From Pteria penguin (Eukaryota > Mollusca > Bivalvia > Pterioida > Pteriidae), in the NCBI GenBank assembly GCA_035048485.1, contig CM068592.1, forward strand, positions 42,068,045-42,132,044: DNA of 64,000 nucleotides, given 5' to 3'. The notes beneath the pieces were generated by a model that saw nothing but the letters and a program-made list of their open reading frames with translations, searched no databases and was not told where the DNA came from. Positions within the stretch are counted from its first letter, which is position 1; each line of letters begins with the position of its first letter. This document shows, in pieces, positions 1-11,490 of this stretch. The position numbers were made by a program, and so were the translations under genes.

Positions 1-369
1 AAGATAAAAAGTACAAAGAATATTTCCAAAAAATATTTCTAGCTAGGTGCAAACAAATTGTAATTCATGGATAAAATATTATGGAGATGTTTAACCTTTT
101 TAAAGATAAACAAATACAATATAATGATCGAACAAAGAATGTTAATATTATATATGCATAACTACTTCGAATTCAAGGCAGGATCATGACATAAGAATAA
201 GTAGATCAAGAAGTGGACGGTAAGTTTGAAATCTACGTAAGAAAGATATATACTCTTTGAATTTTGAATGATGAACAAAAATACATGAATACATCATTAA
301 TGAAAAGATTGAAAAAGAAAGACGTGTTTGTGAAACACAAATGCCCTTGGTGGCACTAAAGTGCAAATA
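1..369. other. AT-rich sequence, no gene seen
   Basis: AT-rich unique-looking DNA with only short open frames and no coding signature. It runs into the interspersed repeat that starts near 370. Confidence 0.5.
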
Positions 370-705
370 AGGTAAATTTTGAAATATAGGTCAAAAGTCA
401 TGGTGTCAAGGTCATTGATCCTGGTGTTATTTGAAAGGGTTTCATTATTTGAGTATGAATGCCAAATATGAAGTCTCTATGTCAAATGGTGCAAAATTTA
501 TTGCATTTTTAGTTTAAAAGTCAAGGTCACAAACCTTGGTCTCATTTGAATGGGTTTCATTAGTTAAATATGCATGTCAAATATGAAGTCTCTATGGCAA
601 ATAGTATTAACTTTATTGTATTTTGTGAAAAGCAGGACACAATTACGGACGGACAATCCAAACACTATGTGCCCCCCCGGACCATTCAGACCGGTGGCAT
701 AAAAA
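370..705 (+). repeat. Interspersed repeat with two ~115-bp half-units
   Basis: Two related segments follow each other. Each has a 'caaggtca' core, then 'gggtttcatta' (near 437 and 552), then 'caaatatgaagtctctatg'. The block ends with a GACGGACAA-type stretch, a C-run and an ACCGGTGGCAT motif. This layout of dispersed 'AAGGTCA' boxes followed by GACGGACGG resembles transposon-derived repeats common in mollusc genomes. A related arrangement in the opposite orientation occurs near 37.7-38.3 kb. No coding capacity is seen. Confidence 0.5.
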
Positions 706-1324
706 TTAGAAATGGACAAATGAGAACAGGGTACATTGATATAAAGGTTTGTTTCTAAAGTTTATTACTGATCCAAACTGTCAAAAATTACAATTTTGAT
801 GATTTACTGGTTTAAAAGTTTAAGCAGATTTCAGTTTCTAAAGGTATTAAAACCTCAAAATTTGACATTTAAGCATTCAAAGTTTACAATTAATAATGAG
901 TTAAAACCATGTCAAAGTACTGAGAATTTGATTGTACATATTATGTGGTGTTTCTTTTTATTGTTAATCATGAATGTAGTATTATCCACTTATGACGATT
1001 TATGACATGAAATTTCACATTGATCATGAATTTTCATAAAATATTTCATTTGATACATGTTGGTATGAAAACAAACTGTTCAAAACTCAGATTATATAAA
1101 AAAAAAACTAGTTCAAACTCACTCACTAAAAATGCATTCAAGGCTAATACAGTTTGAACTAAATGCTGTCTTTACATACCAGTCAATTAATTCTCTGTCA
1201 TTAAACACTATAAAAAATTTACAAAATTTTAATACCCATTAGGAATTAACTTAGTCATCACAAAATAGATGATTGAATGCTCAATTGTCAAATTTGAAAT
1301 TTACTATTTATCTTGAACCAAAAC

Positions 1325-1639
1325 TCATTCATTGCCAGGTTTGATTTTAGAGGGCTTTGGCCTGGATGATTGAATTTCACCAAGCACTTTCTTCATCATT
1401 TGCTGCTTTGATCTACTGGATTGTGTCCTCTCAAACTTACTATCCAGTTCGTTCATGATCTTCTTGTAATCAGAAGACCTCCAAGGAAGAGGTTTAACTC
1501 TGAGGAATGTTTCATCCTCAAAATTAACCTCTTCCTCAGAGGACATATACATTATGTCCATAGTATCTTCTACTTTTTTTCTCTTTTCCACATCCCACCC
1601 ACTTATTTTGCCTATCATTGCTTTTCTCCAGGCTAATTT
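1325..1639 (-). CDS. Terminal coding exon of an uncharacterised minus-strand gene
   Basis: On the minus strand a polypyrimidine-poor acceptor (tgtatttcag) is followed by 104 in-frame codons and a TGA at 1327-1325. The peptide begins KLAWRKAM. It has an acidic stretch (YMSSEEE) near residue 32, a PLPWRSSDYKK motif near residue 51, a charged segment rich in Lys/Arg/Ser, and a Pro/Lys-rich C-terminus. A 'YMSSEE ... LPWRS ... LD ... RS ... R.ig.pS.RP.P' layout is familiar to me as the C-terminus of an uncharacterised protein family in molluscs and cnidarians, but no enzymatic domain can be named. The low-complexity AT-rich flanks contrast with this ordered peptide. The acceptor is phase 0, which does not match the donor phase of the candidate exon at 2090-2181, so an exon may be missing or the locus may be decayed. 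Confidence 0.45.
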   Translation of the reverse strand, partial: KLAWRKAMIGKISGWDVEKRKKVEDTMDIMYMSSEEEVNFEDETFLRVKPLPWRSSDYKKIMNELDSKFERTQSSRSKQQMMKKVLGEIQSSRPKPSKIKPGNE

Positions 1640-2089
1640 CTGAAATACATAATTTATATAAATATGTACTATTATAACACAAAGTTCATAAAACCTAATC
1701 CTGCTATACAAAAGCATTTTGTTTTGCCCATTTTTTCCTTGTAATTCTTTTGCTGCACAGAGGCAAAGCATCTGGAGATGGCAGCTTATAAGAAAAAAAA
1801 TTCTGATTTTATTTCTTAAAATTGTCAAATTATTTTAATGACACTATCATATTACCGGTAGTTGTTTTTAATTCTAATGATATCAGAGCTCGAAATGTGC
1901 AGTTATCCAGGCATCAAAATCAACTCAAAACTAGTTAAGGCAACCTAAAATTTCAGCAAATATAATGGAAGTTGTCCTAATTTCCTTTAAACTGACAAAC
2001 AGAAATTATTGTGCATTTCAAGCACTGTGAAATTTTTCTTTTTTCTTCAATGACAACTGAAGAGAAATAAATATTGTATCCCAACATAC

Positions 2090-2181
2090 CTTGAATAATT
2101 CCAAGTTGTACATCAGGATACAACCCCTTCACAAAAATGTTGATTTTGTTGGTTGTGTCTTTATTTTCTTCTGATGAACAC
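2090..2181 (-). CDS. Candidate internal exon of the same minus-strand gene
   Basis: The minus strand shows an AG acceptor before 2181, an open 30-codon frame containing INIFVKGLYPDVQLGIIQ, and a good donor (CAAG then gtatgt) at 2090/2089. The 'FVKGLYPDV' pattern resembles the start of BEN-like domains found in several invertebrate protein families. That is pattern memory, not a search result. The exon ends in phase 1 while the terminal exon at 1639 opens in phase 0, so direct splicing would shift the frame. Confidence 0.3.
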
Positions 2182-3129
2182 CTTGAATGACATAGATTAT
2201 TAGGTACATCATATAAATGACAAGATTTTTCAACAACTAAACTTTTCTAAAGAAAGCATACAAAATACAAAAACAATTTTTATCAAAAGGAAATCTTGAT
2301 TAAAACAGAATCACTTATTAGTCATATCATCAAAATACATATATGTAATATTGAACAAATAACTGCTGATGATGAAAAAGAAACTTTTTATAAAGCATTT
2401 TCCTGACTTATTCTGGAATGAATTAAAATTTCAATCTATATAAAAATCACAATAAGTTATCTTAAGAAAAAATTTACTTTAATTTTTCATTGTCTTCAAA
2501 TGTTTCCAGGTAAAGCTCCATCATCAAAATGACACACATGCAAAACATTAATCAATACAAAATCAATACATGTACATATACATGATGGGCTTGCACGTTG
2601 GCACAGATTATGGCATGAGGGTGTCGTTCGTGTGGGAGGAAAACAGAGTACCACAAAGGACACCCAATAGCCAGACTGATGACAGCCACATGCTTGATGT
2701 GGTTGACATGAAATAAAACAAACCAAAAACAAGTGATTGATCACCTAACCACAGCATTGGATGGCAACTTTTTGAAACAATGCCTAAACTTAAAGTTCAA
2801 GGATCATAACTATGTGACAAAAGGGTCAATCAGCATGAAACTTATATTTGGTCTGTAAAAAAAAGTAAGAAAAGGTGTGGACAGATTGACAGATGAATGA
2901 GGGGTACCCTATAGGCTCCTAGGGTTTCAGCAGTATTTATCTGACGGGGAGTTGAAACCCCCCCTCTCCTTCTCATACGACCTAGAGATATCATAATATG
3001 ACTGACCATGTCGAACATGACCATATCATATGTGATATATGATATGGCATATCATTATAAATTAATATGTTTAAAACATTTTTATAATTATTAACAATTT
3101 TTAAAATCATGAAAAAAAAATACTCCAAC
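2182..3129. other. Intron-like AT-rich stretch, no gene seen
   Basis: AT-rich sequence with no convincing exon. Near 3024-3056 a dyad around 'catatcatatgtgatatat' could form a small hairpin. Short frames at 2496-2744 and 2842-3024 show no domain or codon signature. Confidence 0.4.
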
Positions 3130-3400
3130 TTACTATTCTACTGGGGCGGGGTTTTGGTCTAGCAGAGACGGAGAAAGGTGTCGCCAATACAGGTGTCGTG
3201 CGGTCTGGCCCTGGGTCTTGTTTTTTTACCCTTGAAGGCTTGACGTGGTCCTCTTCCGTTTGACAGTTTTGCGTGACAGTGACGGCAAGGCCAAGGAAGG
3301 ATCGGAATCTGTATCAGATGACTCATCCGACCAACCCTTCCGACAGATCATCGCTCCAAACCGCATTTTCGTCAGCATCCGACATTTCCAGGTAATATTC
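3130..3400 (-). CDS. Possible 5' coding exon(s) of the minus-strand gene
   Basis: The minus strand has higher GC than its flanks and a reading frame with ATG near 3390 containing SDESSDTDSDPSLALPSLS, then a basic KRKRT patch. A second frame after an A-run carries a Pro/Arg-rich stretch that stops at a strong donor (AATA then gtaagttgg, near 3137). An acidic Ser/Asp N-terminus followed by a basic patch would suit a nuclear protein. The two frames are not continuous, so this is either two exons, a sequencing error in the A-run, or a decayed copy. A + strand frame at 3245-3472 covers the same bases and cannot be excluded. Confidence 0.2.
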
Positions 3401-3479
3401 TCTTTTTTCTGGTTTAAATTAAGCGCGAATGTATTTGATGCTCGATTTAGTTTCGTACATACAGTAAAATGATCTATAA

Positions 3480-5100
3480 ATATAGAATCATTTCGTTCAT
3501 CATCTAATCGTCAGTTTTTTAAAGAAGTTAATTGATATACTCAATTTCTGCTATTGATGATAATCATGTATTTTATTTTTATTTTTGGGGAGGGGGGAGA
3601 TTACGGAAAGTTCGAAACTAATCCGGCGGTCATTGCCTCTGGTCAGCAGCATTTTGGCGGTTCATCAATATACATGTGCCTAATATTCATTATCATTGAG
3701 TAGACATAAAGAATTATCACTTTCTTTGTCGTAAAGTACTTTACTTTACGTGTACAGTAGAAGCTGTTCATTTTTACGCTGTTACTAGTGGAGTATTTGT
3801 CGTAAACTGAGTGAAGTCAGGACTCGGCCTCAGGTGCCAAAACGGCAGTATAGTTGGGTAGGTGTTCAAAATTGCAAGGAATCCATATTTATATTATAAT
3901 TTACATGCATGAATGAGTGGCTCAATCTGAGTAGATTTGTAAACTTGCCTTTGGTTTTGCATGCTTTTATTTGGACCCAATTACCCAAATTATTTATCTA
4001 TCATCAGCTAGAGACTTACAAACAAGAAGGATTGGAATCTCGGCTTTTCTTGCTAACATCTCGCATGACGGTTTGTTATGCAAATGAGATCTCGCGACGT
4101 TCGGTACTCTCAGAACTTCATACAGCAAATAAGTAAAATCACGAGAATACCGATAGTTGCTTCCTTGTCAACAATGCTCGTTTGTAAATACTGTATTTAT
4201 TTATTTTTTTATTTAATTTCCATAGTAAAATCTAACTTGTGACATTTTCAGTTTGCATCGATATATGTATAGGAGACATTATGACAAAAAAAAAATGTAA
4301 AATGCCATTTCTATTTAAAACATTGTTTAAAATATGGCTTTTGTATTTATCCCTTCTCCCTCGTTCCGCTATGTACCACATTCATATAGGCAGAGACATA
4401 TGTCTCTTATATAGGTGCAAGAAGTAGTTCCCTATTAAGTATGCCGGTCGGTGAAAGGGTGATGCTTTGTTTTACCTCTGTTAATTAAAGTGTTGTTTTA
4501 GCAATTAACACATGAGACAGGTGTGTCGCTTAGCCGACCTATAATGGCTGGTTGTGTCATTTCATATTTCCATTACGGGTGGTACTTTCTAAGCGAATGT
4601 CCCATTTCCTTTCTTGGGAATATGATTTAGATCTCGATTTTCTTCACGAGAAATACATGTATACACATTATGATTGAGTTTACAACAGTGATGACGACAA
4701 TTTTCAAATTGACACCCAGAATAAGAATCATGGCAGATCTTCTATTTGATGAAAACAACAGGGAGGTTATAATAGAATGTTGTATTATTTTACTTAATAG
4801 CTTGAGCTTTATTAGGTCAAGTATCCATTACTATAATGAGTGCAGATCGAGAGCAGATTTTCGATGCACAAACTGATAAGTGACTGCGCTATTGTAGAAT
4901 ACTTTACGAAGTTCTTGTCAACAATTAACCCAAGGACAATCAATTTTTCAAACCTACATGGAACAATACCTAAGAAAACGCCTGTCAAATTCTCTTCGTC
5001 AAAGGTCGCAGAGGGACACAGAGATAAGACCCTATATACATGTATTAAACCTTATACATGTAGATAAAAATGCAAACATAATTTAAAAAATATATATTTA
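3480..5100. other. No gene seen
   Basis: AT-rich sequence with scattered short frames and no domain, RNA gene or clear repeat structure. No splice-bounded exon could be supported. Confidence 0.4.
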
Positions 5101-5104
5101 AGGC

Positions 5105-5720
5105 TAGGCCACACACTAGAGTTTCATGTACATTTTGGTACCAACATATCACATGTACACCATGTGATACTTGAGAAAATTAAATAATTCAATCCGACCT
5201 GTCAAAATTTTCTTTGTAATGGGTCGCAAATAATTGGAGATTAAGACCCCGGTGTATGGAACCTTATAGACATAACATTGTCCATAAAATTAAATGAAAG
5301 TTATTTTAGTGCACACACTAGAGTCTCATGTACATTTTGATGCAAAACACATCACATGTAAACCTTGTAATACTTGAGAAAATGGGAAAATTCAAATGAA
5401 CCTGCCTTTTTTTTCTTCATTTATCGCTCAAGGAGTACAGGATACAACACCTTAGTATAAACCTTTGTAGATAAAACTTTGGCAAGAAAATGAAATAAAA
5501 ACTAGTTTTAATGCATGTTCCAAAGTGTCATGATTTTATTGATTCCAACAGCATTTCTGTACACCCCGAAACATAGGACTTTTAGGAGAATATGGGGTAA
5601 TTCATACAGGTCTATAGACGAAATATGCAAGAGGTCAGCTTCGAAACATCCTACTTTAAAATGGAATTCCCAAACCATTTTCTCACAAACTACTCAGAAA
5701 TTGCATGTAATACTGATACT
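5105..5720 (+). repeat. Degenerate ~203-bp tandem repeat
   Basis: 'cacacactagagt(t/c)tcatgtacattttg' occurs near 5110 and again near 5313, each followed by matching 'atacttgagaaaat' and 'aaccttatagacataac'-like segments. A third, more diverged unit starts near 5515. Units differ by many substitutions, so the array is old. Confidence 0.5.
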
Positions 5721-6049
5721 AAAAATTAATTTAATATCTTCAGTATCAATGGCAACATACGTTTAATGTGGATGTTTAGAGGATCTAACAGATTTTGTTG
5801 AATTGTTTAGCCAGGTAGTTCTCGGCCGCGATAGCTATTGTTTTCTGGTTAGGTCTCGTCACAGATCTCGTGCCACGCAATAGTTCAGTAAGATTTCCCT
5901 TCGTGTATAGGGAGTTGCCAATCCTTCTTGTTTATAAGTCCTTGCTATCATTAATACATTATAGATTAGAACCAACACTACACTACAGCCTACAGGAACC
6001 TAAATATCGGTCATTAAGCTATGTAATCAATATAATCCCAATACTGAGC

Positions 6050-6063
6050 TCCCCCCCCCCCCC
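6050..6063. repeat. Poly-C run
   Basis: An uninterrupted C-run of about 14 bases with no other context. Its length may be unreliable in the assembly. Confidence 0.6.
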
Positions 6064-6367
6064 TTGGGAACTGAAGTGGAAGTTCACCAAACAGGGAATT
6101 ATTTGTTGCCTTTAGTTTTATTTAAGGTGTATACATTGGTATTTCACAAACATTCTAATTTGTAAGTATTTTCATAATTTTGTATATATTGATTAATTTC
6201 TTTTTGTTTTTTGACAGGAATATCTGTCGATTGAATTCTCACATGCTTGTCATTTTATGACCTTTCAAAATATCATCTAGAGATCAAGGGCCCAATTGAG
6301 GTACATATGTTATTAAACTTTCATGTTATAATTCACTTTCAATTAAAGATGTTTTCAATATGTGTGA

Positions 6368-6633
6368 AGCCAGCTTGGCTCAGTGGTAGAGCGCTCAACT
6401 ACTGACCGAGAGGTCCTGGTTCAAGCCTCCTGGTAGTCATGCTGGTGTCTGTCCTTCGGATGAGACAGTAAAAACCGTTGTCCCGTTTCGCGATAAACGT
6501 GGCACGTTCCTCACTGCTTTGGATGGGCCTATTGAAAGGTCAAAATTTATGTAACCTGCATCAGTCAGATGCTGTCACCATATATGTAAAATATTCGTGG
6601 TGTGACGTAAAACAACGTCAACAAACAAACAAA
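6368..6633 (+). mobile_element. tRNA-derived SINE
   Basis: The head looks like a tRNA gene: A box TGGCTCAGTGG and B box GGTTCAAGCC (one deviation from consensus). The body contains 'atgagacagtaaaaacc' and ends 'tattcgtggtgtgacgtaa', followed by an (ACAA)n tail. The flanks show a short imperfect duplication (CAATATGTGTG before, CAATATATGTGTA after). The body and 3' domain match the SINE at 14819-15100, although the tRNA heads differ. The B-box change suggests an ageing copy. Confidence 0.8.
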
Positions 6634-6926
6634 CAATATATGTGTAGTTTGAGTTGTTTTTGATAATGAAGAGTAACTTTTTGAAAATACTGAAATCAGA
6701 TGATTTTAAATGTCGGGTCATATTTGGACTGTAAATATCAATTGTGGTGACATTTGTTTAAATATTCTTTAATATTAATAATATATATTCCTTGTTAAAT
6801 TGTTTGTGTATACTGCAAGATGCAAATGTCCTTTTCCATATTGATTTGGTTTTGAGAACATTTAACCACTTAGCTTAATGTTTGCTTTAAGATTTATTAT
6901 AAATTATTCTCATTAATATAGATTAA
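6634..6926. other. AT-rich spacer
   Basis: AT-rich sequence after the SINE tail with no feature that can be supported. Confidence 0.4.
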
Positions 6927-7130
6927 ATGGGACGTCACTCATTAGAAAACAAAAGAAGACAAAGGAGACTGAAAAGAAAAACCAAAAAACAAAGACTTGG
7001 AAAGGCAAATAATGAACCTTTTGCAGATTATGATGATAATGTTAGTGAAAAATCAGAGGAGTTCAGTTCTTGCCGTTCAGAAAGATCTGACAATGACGTC
7101 AATGAAAATTTAACTTTTATTGAAAAATAA
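6927..7130 (+). CDS. Small basic/acidic ORF, possible exon
   Basis: Sixty-seven codons. The N-terminal half is strongly basic (RRQRRLKRKTKKQR) and the C-terminal half is acidic and Ser-rich. It could be an N-terminal nuclear-localisation-type segment of the protein continued at 7271-7711, since both lie on the + strand 140 bp apart. A TAA ends the frame and no clear splice donor lies before it. The composition alone could also arise from A-rich DNA, so support is limited. Confidence 0.25.
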   Translation: MGRHSLENKRRQRRLKRKTKKQRLGKANNEPFADYDDNVSEKSEEFSSCRSERSDNDVNENLTFIEK

Positions 7131-7270
7131 ATATAAAAAGAAAGGAAAAAAGATGTACACATAGAACCAGTCAAAAGAAAGTCAGACTATGTGACAGCAA
7201 AAGATCTTTTTGAAAAAAAAAAACATACTTGCATATATATCCACACCTCTAAGACCTGATAATTTCATGT

Positions 7271-7711
7271 ATGCCAAAGTCATTTAAAAAATGTCCAACA
7301 GTATTTTTTGGAGGAGAAGTGTATGGATCATATCAATCACATCATAAACGTTCATCCTATGTAATGACCTACTGGCACTCTAATAATGGACACATTTTAG
7401 GGGAAGTTGGCACGGGTGACCTCGTCCCAGGAGTTACACAATATTTTATTGAGCATAATCTTATAGTAGAAAATGAAAGTAGAGTTCATTTATTTGCCAA
7501 GGTATTGTGGCTTATGCCCCTCCCTAACAGGTACAGATATCATTGTGGAAAGCCTGTAGAAGTATGGACAAGAAACTTGTATGATGTATTTGGAGAATCT
7601 GTATTTATTCCTGTTCAGCGCCTAAATTGTAAATACATCTGTGCAGATGGTAAACTTTACAATAAAAATGTTTCATATATATGTCCTTCCATTAAAAGTA
7701 TCAATATATAA
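7271..7711 (+). CDS. Conserved-looking uncharacterised ORF (C-terminal region)
   Basis: One hundred and forty-six codons ending at TAA 7709-7711, followed directly by the 119-bp satellite. The peptide is well ordered: TYWHSNNGHILGEVGTGD, then FIEHNLIVENESRVHLFAKV, LWLMPLPNRYRYHCGKPVEVW and FIPVQRL, with two late Cys residues. A 'G.V..FF.H.......v.af.kW...hp.r..fG.p..vw......FIPV.Ri' pattern is one I associate with long uncharacterised proteins of bivalves and cnidarians; I cannot name a function. The first Met may not be the true start because homologues are longer; an upstream exon is likely if the gene is alive. Confidence 0.45.
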   Translation: MPKSFKKCPTVFFGGEVYGSYQSHHKRSSYVMTYWHSNNGHILGEVGTGDLVPGVTQYFIEHNLIVENESRVHLFAKVLWLMPLPNRYRYHCGKPVEVWTRNLYDVFGESVFIPVQRLNCKYICADGKLYNKNVSYICPSIKSINI

Positions 7712-7794
7712 TGCCAGTGCAATAGTTTTGTGCAGTTTTGTTAAATTTATGTATTACATTCTTATTTCACATTGTATGTCTGTCTGGAAACCAT

Positions 7795-10700
7795 GGTATT
7801 TCAATAGTGAGGTCATAGTGGAATAGTGTTTCGTCCTGTGCCAATTAGCTTTAGCTTTAATGGATGGATGTTTCACCATGCCAGTTTTGTAAATTTAAAT
7901 GGTCTTTTTGTATTGTATTTCAATAGTGAGGTCATAGTGGAATAGTGTTTCGTCCTGTGCCAGTTAGCTATAGCTTTCATGGAAGGATGTTTCACTATGC
8001 CAGTTTTGTCAATTTATTAGGTCTTTTTGTATTGTATTTCAGTAGTGAGGTCTTGGTGGAATAGTGTTTCGTCCTGTGCCAGTTAGCTATAGCTTTCATG
8101 GAAGGATGTTTCACTATGCCAGTTTTGTCAGTTTATTGGGTCTTTTTGTCTAGTATTTCAATTGTGAGGTCATAGTGGAATAGTGTTTCATCCTGTGCCA
8201 GTTAGCGATAGCTTTCATGGAAGGATGTTTCACTATGCCAGTTTTGTCAATTTAAATGGTCTTTTTGTATTGTATTTCAGTAGTGAGGTCATAGTGGAAT
8301 AGTGTTTCGTCCTGTGCCAGTTAGCGATAGCTTTCATGGAAGGATGTTTCACTATGCCAGTTTTGTCAATTTATTGGGTCTTTTTGTATTGTATTTCAAT
8401 AGTGAGGTCATAGTGGAATAGTGTTTCGTCCTGTGCCAGTTAGCGATAGCTTTCATGGAAGGATGTTTCACTATGCCAGTTTTGTCAATTTATTAGGTCT
8501 TTTTGTATTGTATTTCAGTAGTGAGGTCTTGGTGGAATAGTGTTTCGTCCTGTGCCAGTTAGCTATAGCTTTCATGGAAGGATGTTTCACTATGCCAGTT
8601 TTGTCAGTTTATTGGGTCTTTTTGTCTAGTATTTCAATTGTGAGGTCATAGTGGAATAGTGTTTCGTCCTGTGCCAGTTAGCGATAGCTTTCATGGAAGG
8701 ATGTTTCACTATGCCAGTTTTGTCAATTTAAATGGTCTTTTTGTATTGTATTTCAGTAGTGAGGTCATAGTGGAATAGTGTTTCGTCCTGTGCCAGTTAG
8801 CGATAGCTTTCATGGAAGGATGTTTCACTATGCCAGTTTTGTCAATTTATTGGGTCTTTTTGTATTGTATTTCAGTAGTGAGGTCATAGTGGAATAGTGT
8901 TTCATCCTGTGCCAGTTAGCTTTAGCTTTCATGGAAGGATGTTTCACTATGCCAGTTTTGTCAATTTATTAGGTCTTTTTGTATTGTATTTCAGTAGTGA
9001 GGTCTTGGTGGAATAGTGTTTCGTCCTGTGCCAGTTAGCTATAGCTTTCATGGAAGGATGTTTCACTATGCCAGTTTTGTCAGTTTATTGGGTCTTTTTG
9101 TCTAGTATTTCAATTGTGAGGTCATAGTGGAATAGTGTTTCATCCTGTGCCAGTTAGCTTTAGCTTTCATGGAAGGATGTTTCACTATGCCAGTTTTGTC
9201 AATTTAAATGGTCTTTTTGTATTGTATTTCAGTAGTGAGGTCATAGTGGAATAGTGTTTCGTCCTGTGCCAGTTAGCGATAGCTTTCATGGAAGGATGTT
9301 TCACTATGCCAGTTTTGTCAATTTATTGGGTCTTTTTGTATTGTATTTCAATAGTGAGGTCATAGTGGAATAGTGTTTCGTCCTGTGCCAGTTAGCTTTA
9401 GCTTTCATGGAAGGATGATTCACTATGCCAGTTTTGTCAATTTAAATGGTCTTTTTGTATTGTATTTCAGTAGTGAGGTCATATTGGAATAGTGTTTCGT
9501 CCTGTGCCAGTTAGCGATAGCTTTCATGGAAGGATGTTTCACTATGCCAATTTTGTCAATTTATTAGGTCTTTTTGTATTGTATTTCAGTAGTGAGGTCT
9601 TGGTGGAATAGTGTTTCGTCTTGTGCCAGTTAGCTATAGCTTTCATTGAATGATGTTTCACTATGCCAGTTTTCTCAATTTATTGGGGTTTTTTTTCTAT
9701 TGTATTTCAATAGTGAGGTCATAGTGGAATAGTGTTTCGTCCTGTGCCAATTAGCGATAGCTTTCATGGAAAGATGTTTCACTATGCCAGTTTTGTCAAT
9801 TTATTGGGTCTTTTTGTCTTGTATTTCAATAGTGAGGTCATAGTGGAATAGTGTTTCGTCCTGTGCCAGTTAGCTTTAGCTTTCATGGAAGGATGTTTCA
9901 CTATGCCAGTTTTGTCAATGTATTGGGTCTTTTTATATTGTATTTCAGTAGTGAGGTCTTGGTGGAATAGTGTTTCGTCCTGTGCCAGTTAGCTATAACT
10001 TTCATGGAAGGATGTTTCACTATGCCAGTTTTGTCAATTTATTGGGTCTTTTTGTATTGTATTTCAATAGTGAGGTCATAGTGGAATAGTGTTTCGTCCT
10101 GTGCCAGTTAGCGATAGCTTTCATGGAAGGATGTTTCACTATGCCAGTTTTGTCAATTTATTAGGTCTTTTTGTATTGTATTTCAGTAGTGAGGTCTTGG
10201 TGGAATAGTGTTTCGTCCTGTGCCAGTTAGCTATAGCTTTCATGGAAGGATGTTTCACTATGCCAGTTTTGTCAATTTATTAGGTCTTTTTGTCTAGTAT
10301 TTCAATTGTGAGGTCATAGTGGAATAGTGTTTCGTCCTGTGCCAGTTAGCTTTAGCTTTCATGGAAGGATGTTTCACTATGCCAGTTTTGTCAATTTAAA
10401 TGGTCTTTTTGTATTGTATTTCAGTAGTGAGGTCATAGTGGAATAGTGTTTCGTCCTGTGCCAGTTAGCGATAGCTTTCATGGAAGGATGTTTCACTATG
10501 CCAGTTTTGTCAATTTATTGGGTCTTTTTGTCTTGTATTTCAATAGTGAGGTCATAGTGGAATAGTGTTTCGTCCTGTGCCAGTTAGCTTTAGCTTTCAT
10601 GGAAGGATGTTTCACTATGCCAGTTTTGTCAATTTATTGGGTCTTTTTGTATTGTATTTCAATAGTGAGGTCATAGTGGAATAGTGTTTCGTCCTGTGCC

Positions 10701-11490
10701 AGTTAGCTTTAGCTTTCATGGAAGGATGTTTCACTATGCCAATTTTGTCAATTTATTGGGTGTTTTTGTATTGTATTTCAGTTGTGAGGTCATAGTGGAA
10801 TAGTGTTTCGTCCTGTGCCAGTTAGCTATAGCTTTCGTGGAAGGATGTTTCACTATGCCAGTTTTGTCAATTTATTGGGTCTTTTTGTATTGTATTTCAA
10901 TAGTGAGGTCATAGTGGAATAGTGTTTCGTCCTGTGCCAGTTAGCTTTAGCTTTCATGGAAGGATGTTTCACTATGCCAGTTTTGTCAATTTATTGGGTC
11001 TTTTTGTATTGTATTTCAGTAGTGAGGTCTTGGTGGAATAGTGTTTCGTTCTGTGCCAATTAGCTATAGCTTTCTTGGAAGGATGTTTCACTATGCCAGT
11101 TTGGTCAATTTATTGGGTCTTTTTGTCTAGTATTTCAATAGTGAGGTCATAGTGGAATAGTGTTTCGTCCTGTGCCACTTAGTTATAGCTTTCATGGAAA
11201 GATGTTTCACTATGCTAGTTTTGTCAATTTATTAGGTCTTTTTGTATTGTATTTCAGTAGTGAGGTCTTGGTGGAATAGTGTTTCGTCCTGTACCAGTTA
11301 GCTGTAGCTTTCATGGAAGGATGTTTCACTATGCCAGTTTTGTTAATTTATTGGGTCTTTTTGTATTGTATTTCAGTAGTGAGGTCATAGTGGAATAGTG
11401 TTTCGTCCTGTGCCAGTTAGCTATAGCTTTCATGGAAGGATGTTTCACTATGCCAGTTTTGTCAATTTATTAGGCTTTTTGTATTGCATT
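7795..11490 (+). repeat. 119-bp satellite, ~31 units, with 4-unit higher-order period
   Basis: 'gtgaggtcatagtggaatag' recurs every 119 bp (7807, 7926, 8045, 8164 and so on to 11379), giving about 31 units. Units differ at diagnostic spots: 'catag' or 'cttgg' after gaggt; 'gcgatag', 'gctatag' or 'gctttag'; and 'aaatggt', 'ttaggt' or 'ttgggt' before the T-run. Between about 8017 and 9440 these variants repeat in the same order every 476 bp (4 x 119), which is a higher-order repeat; later units are shuffled. Each unit carries 'tttttgtattgtatttcag', which reads like a 3' splice acceptor. No frame stays open. Confidence 0.95.
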
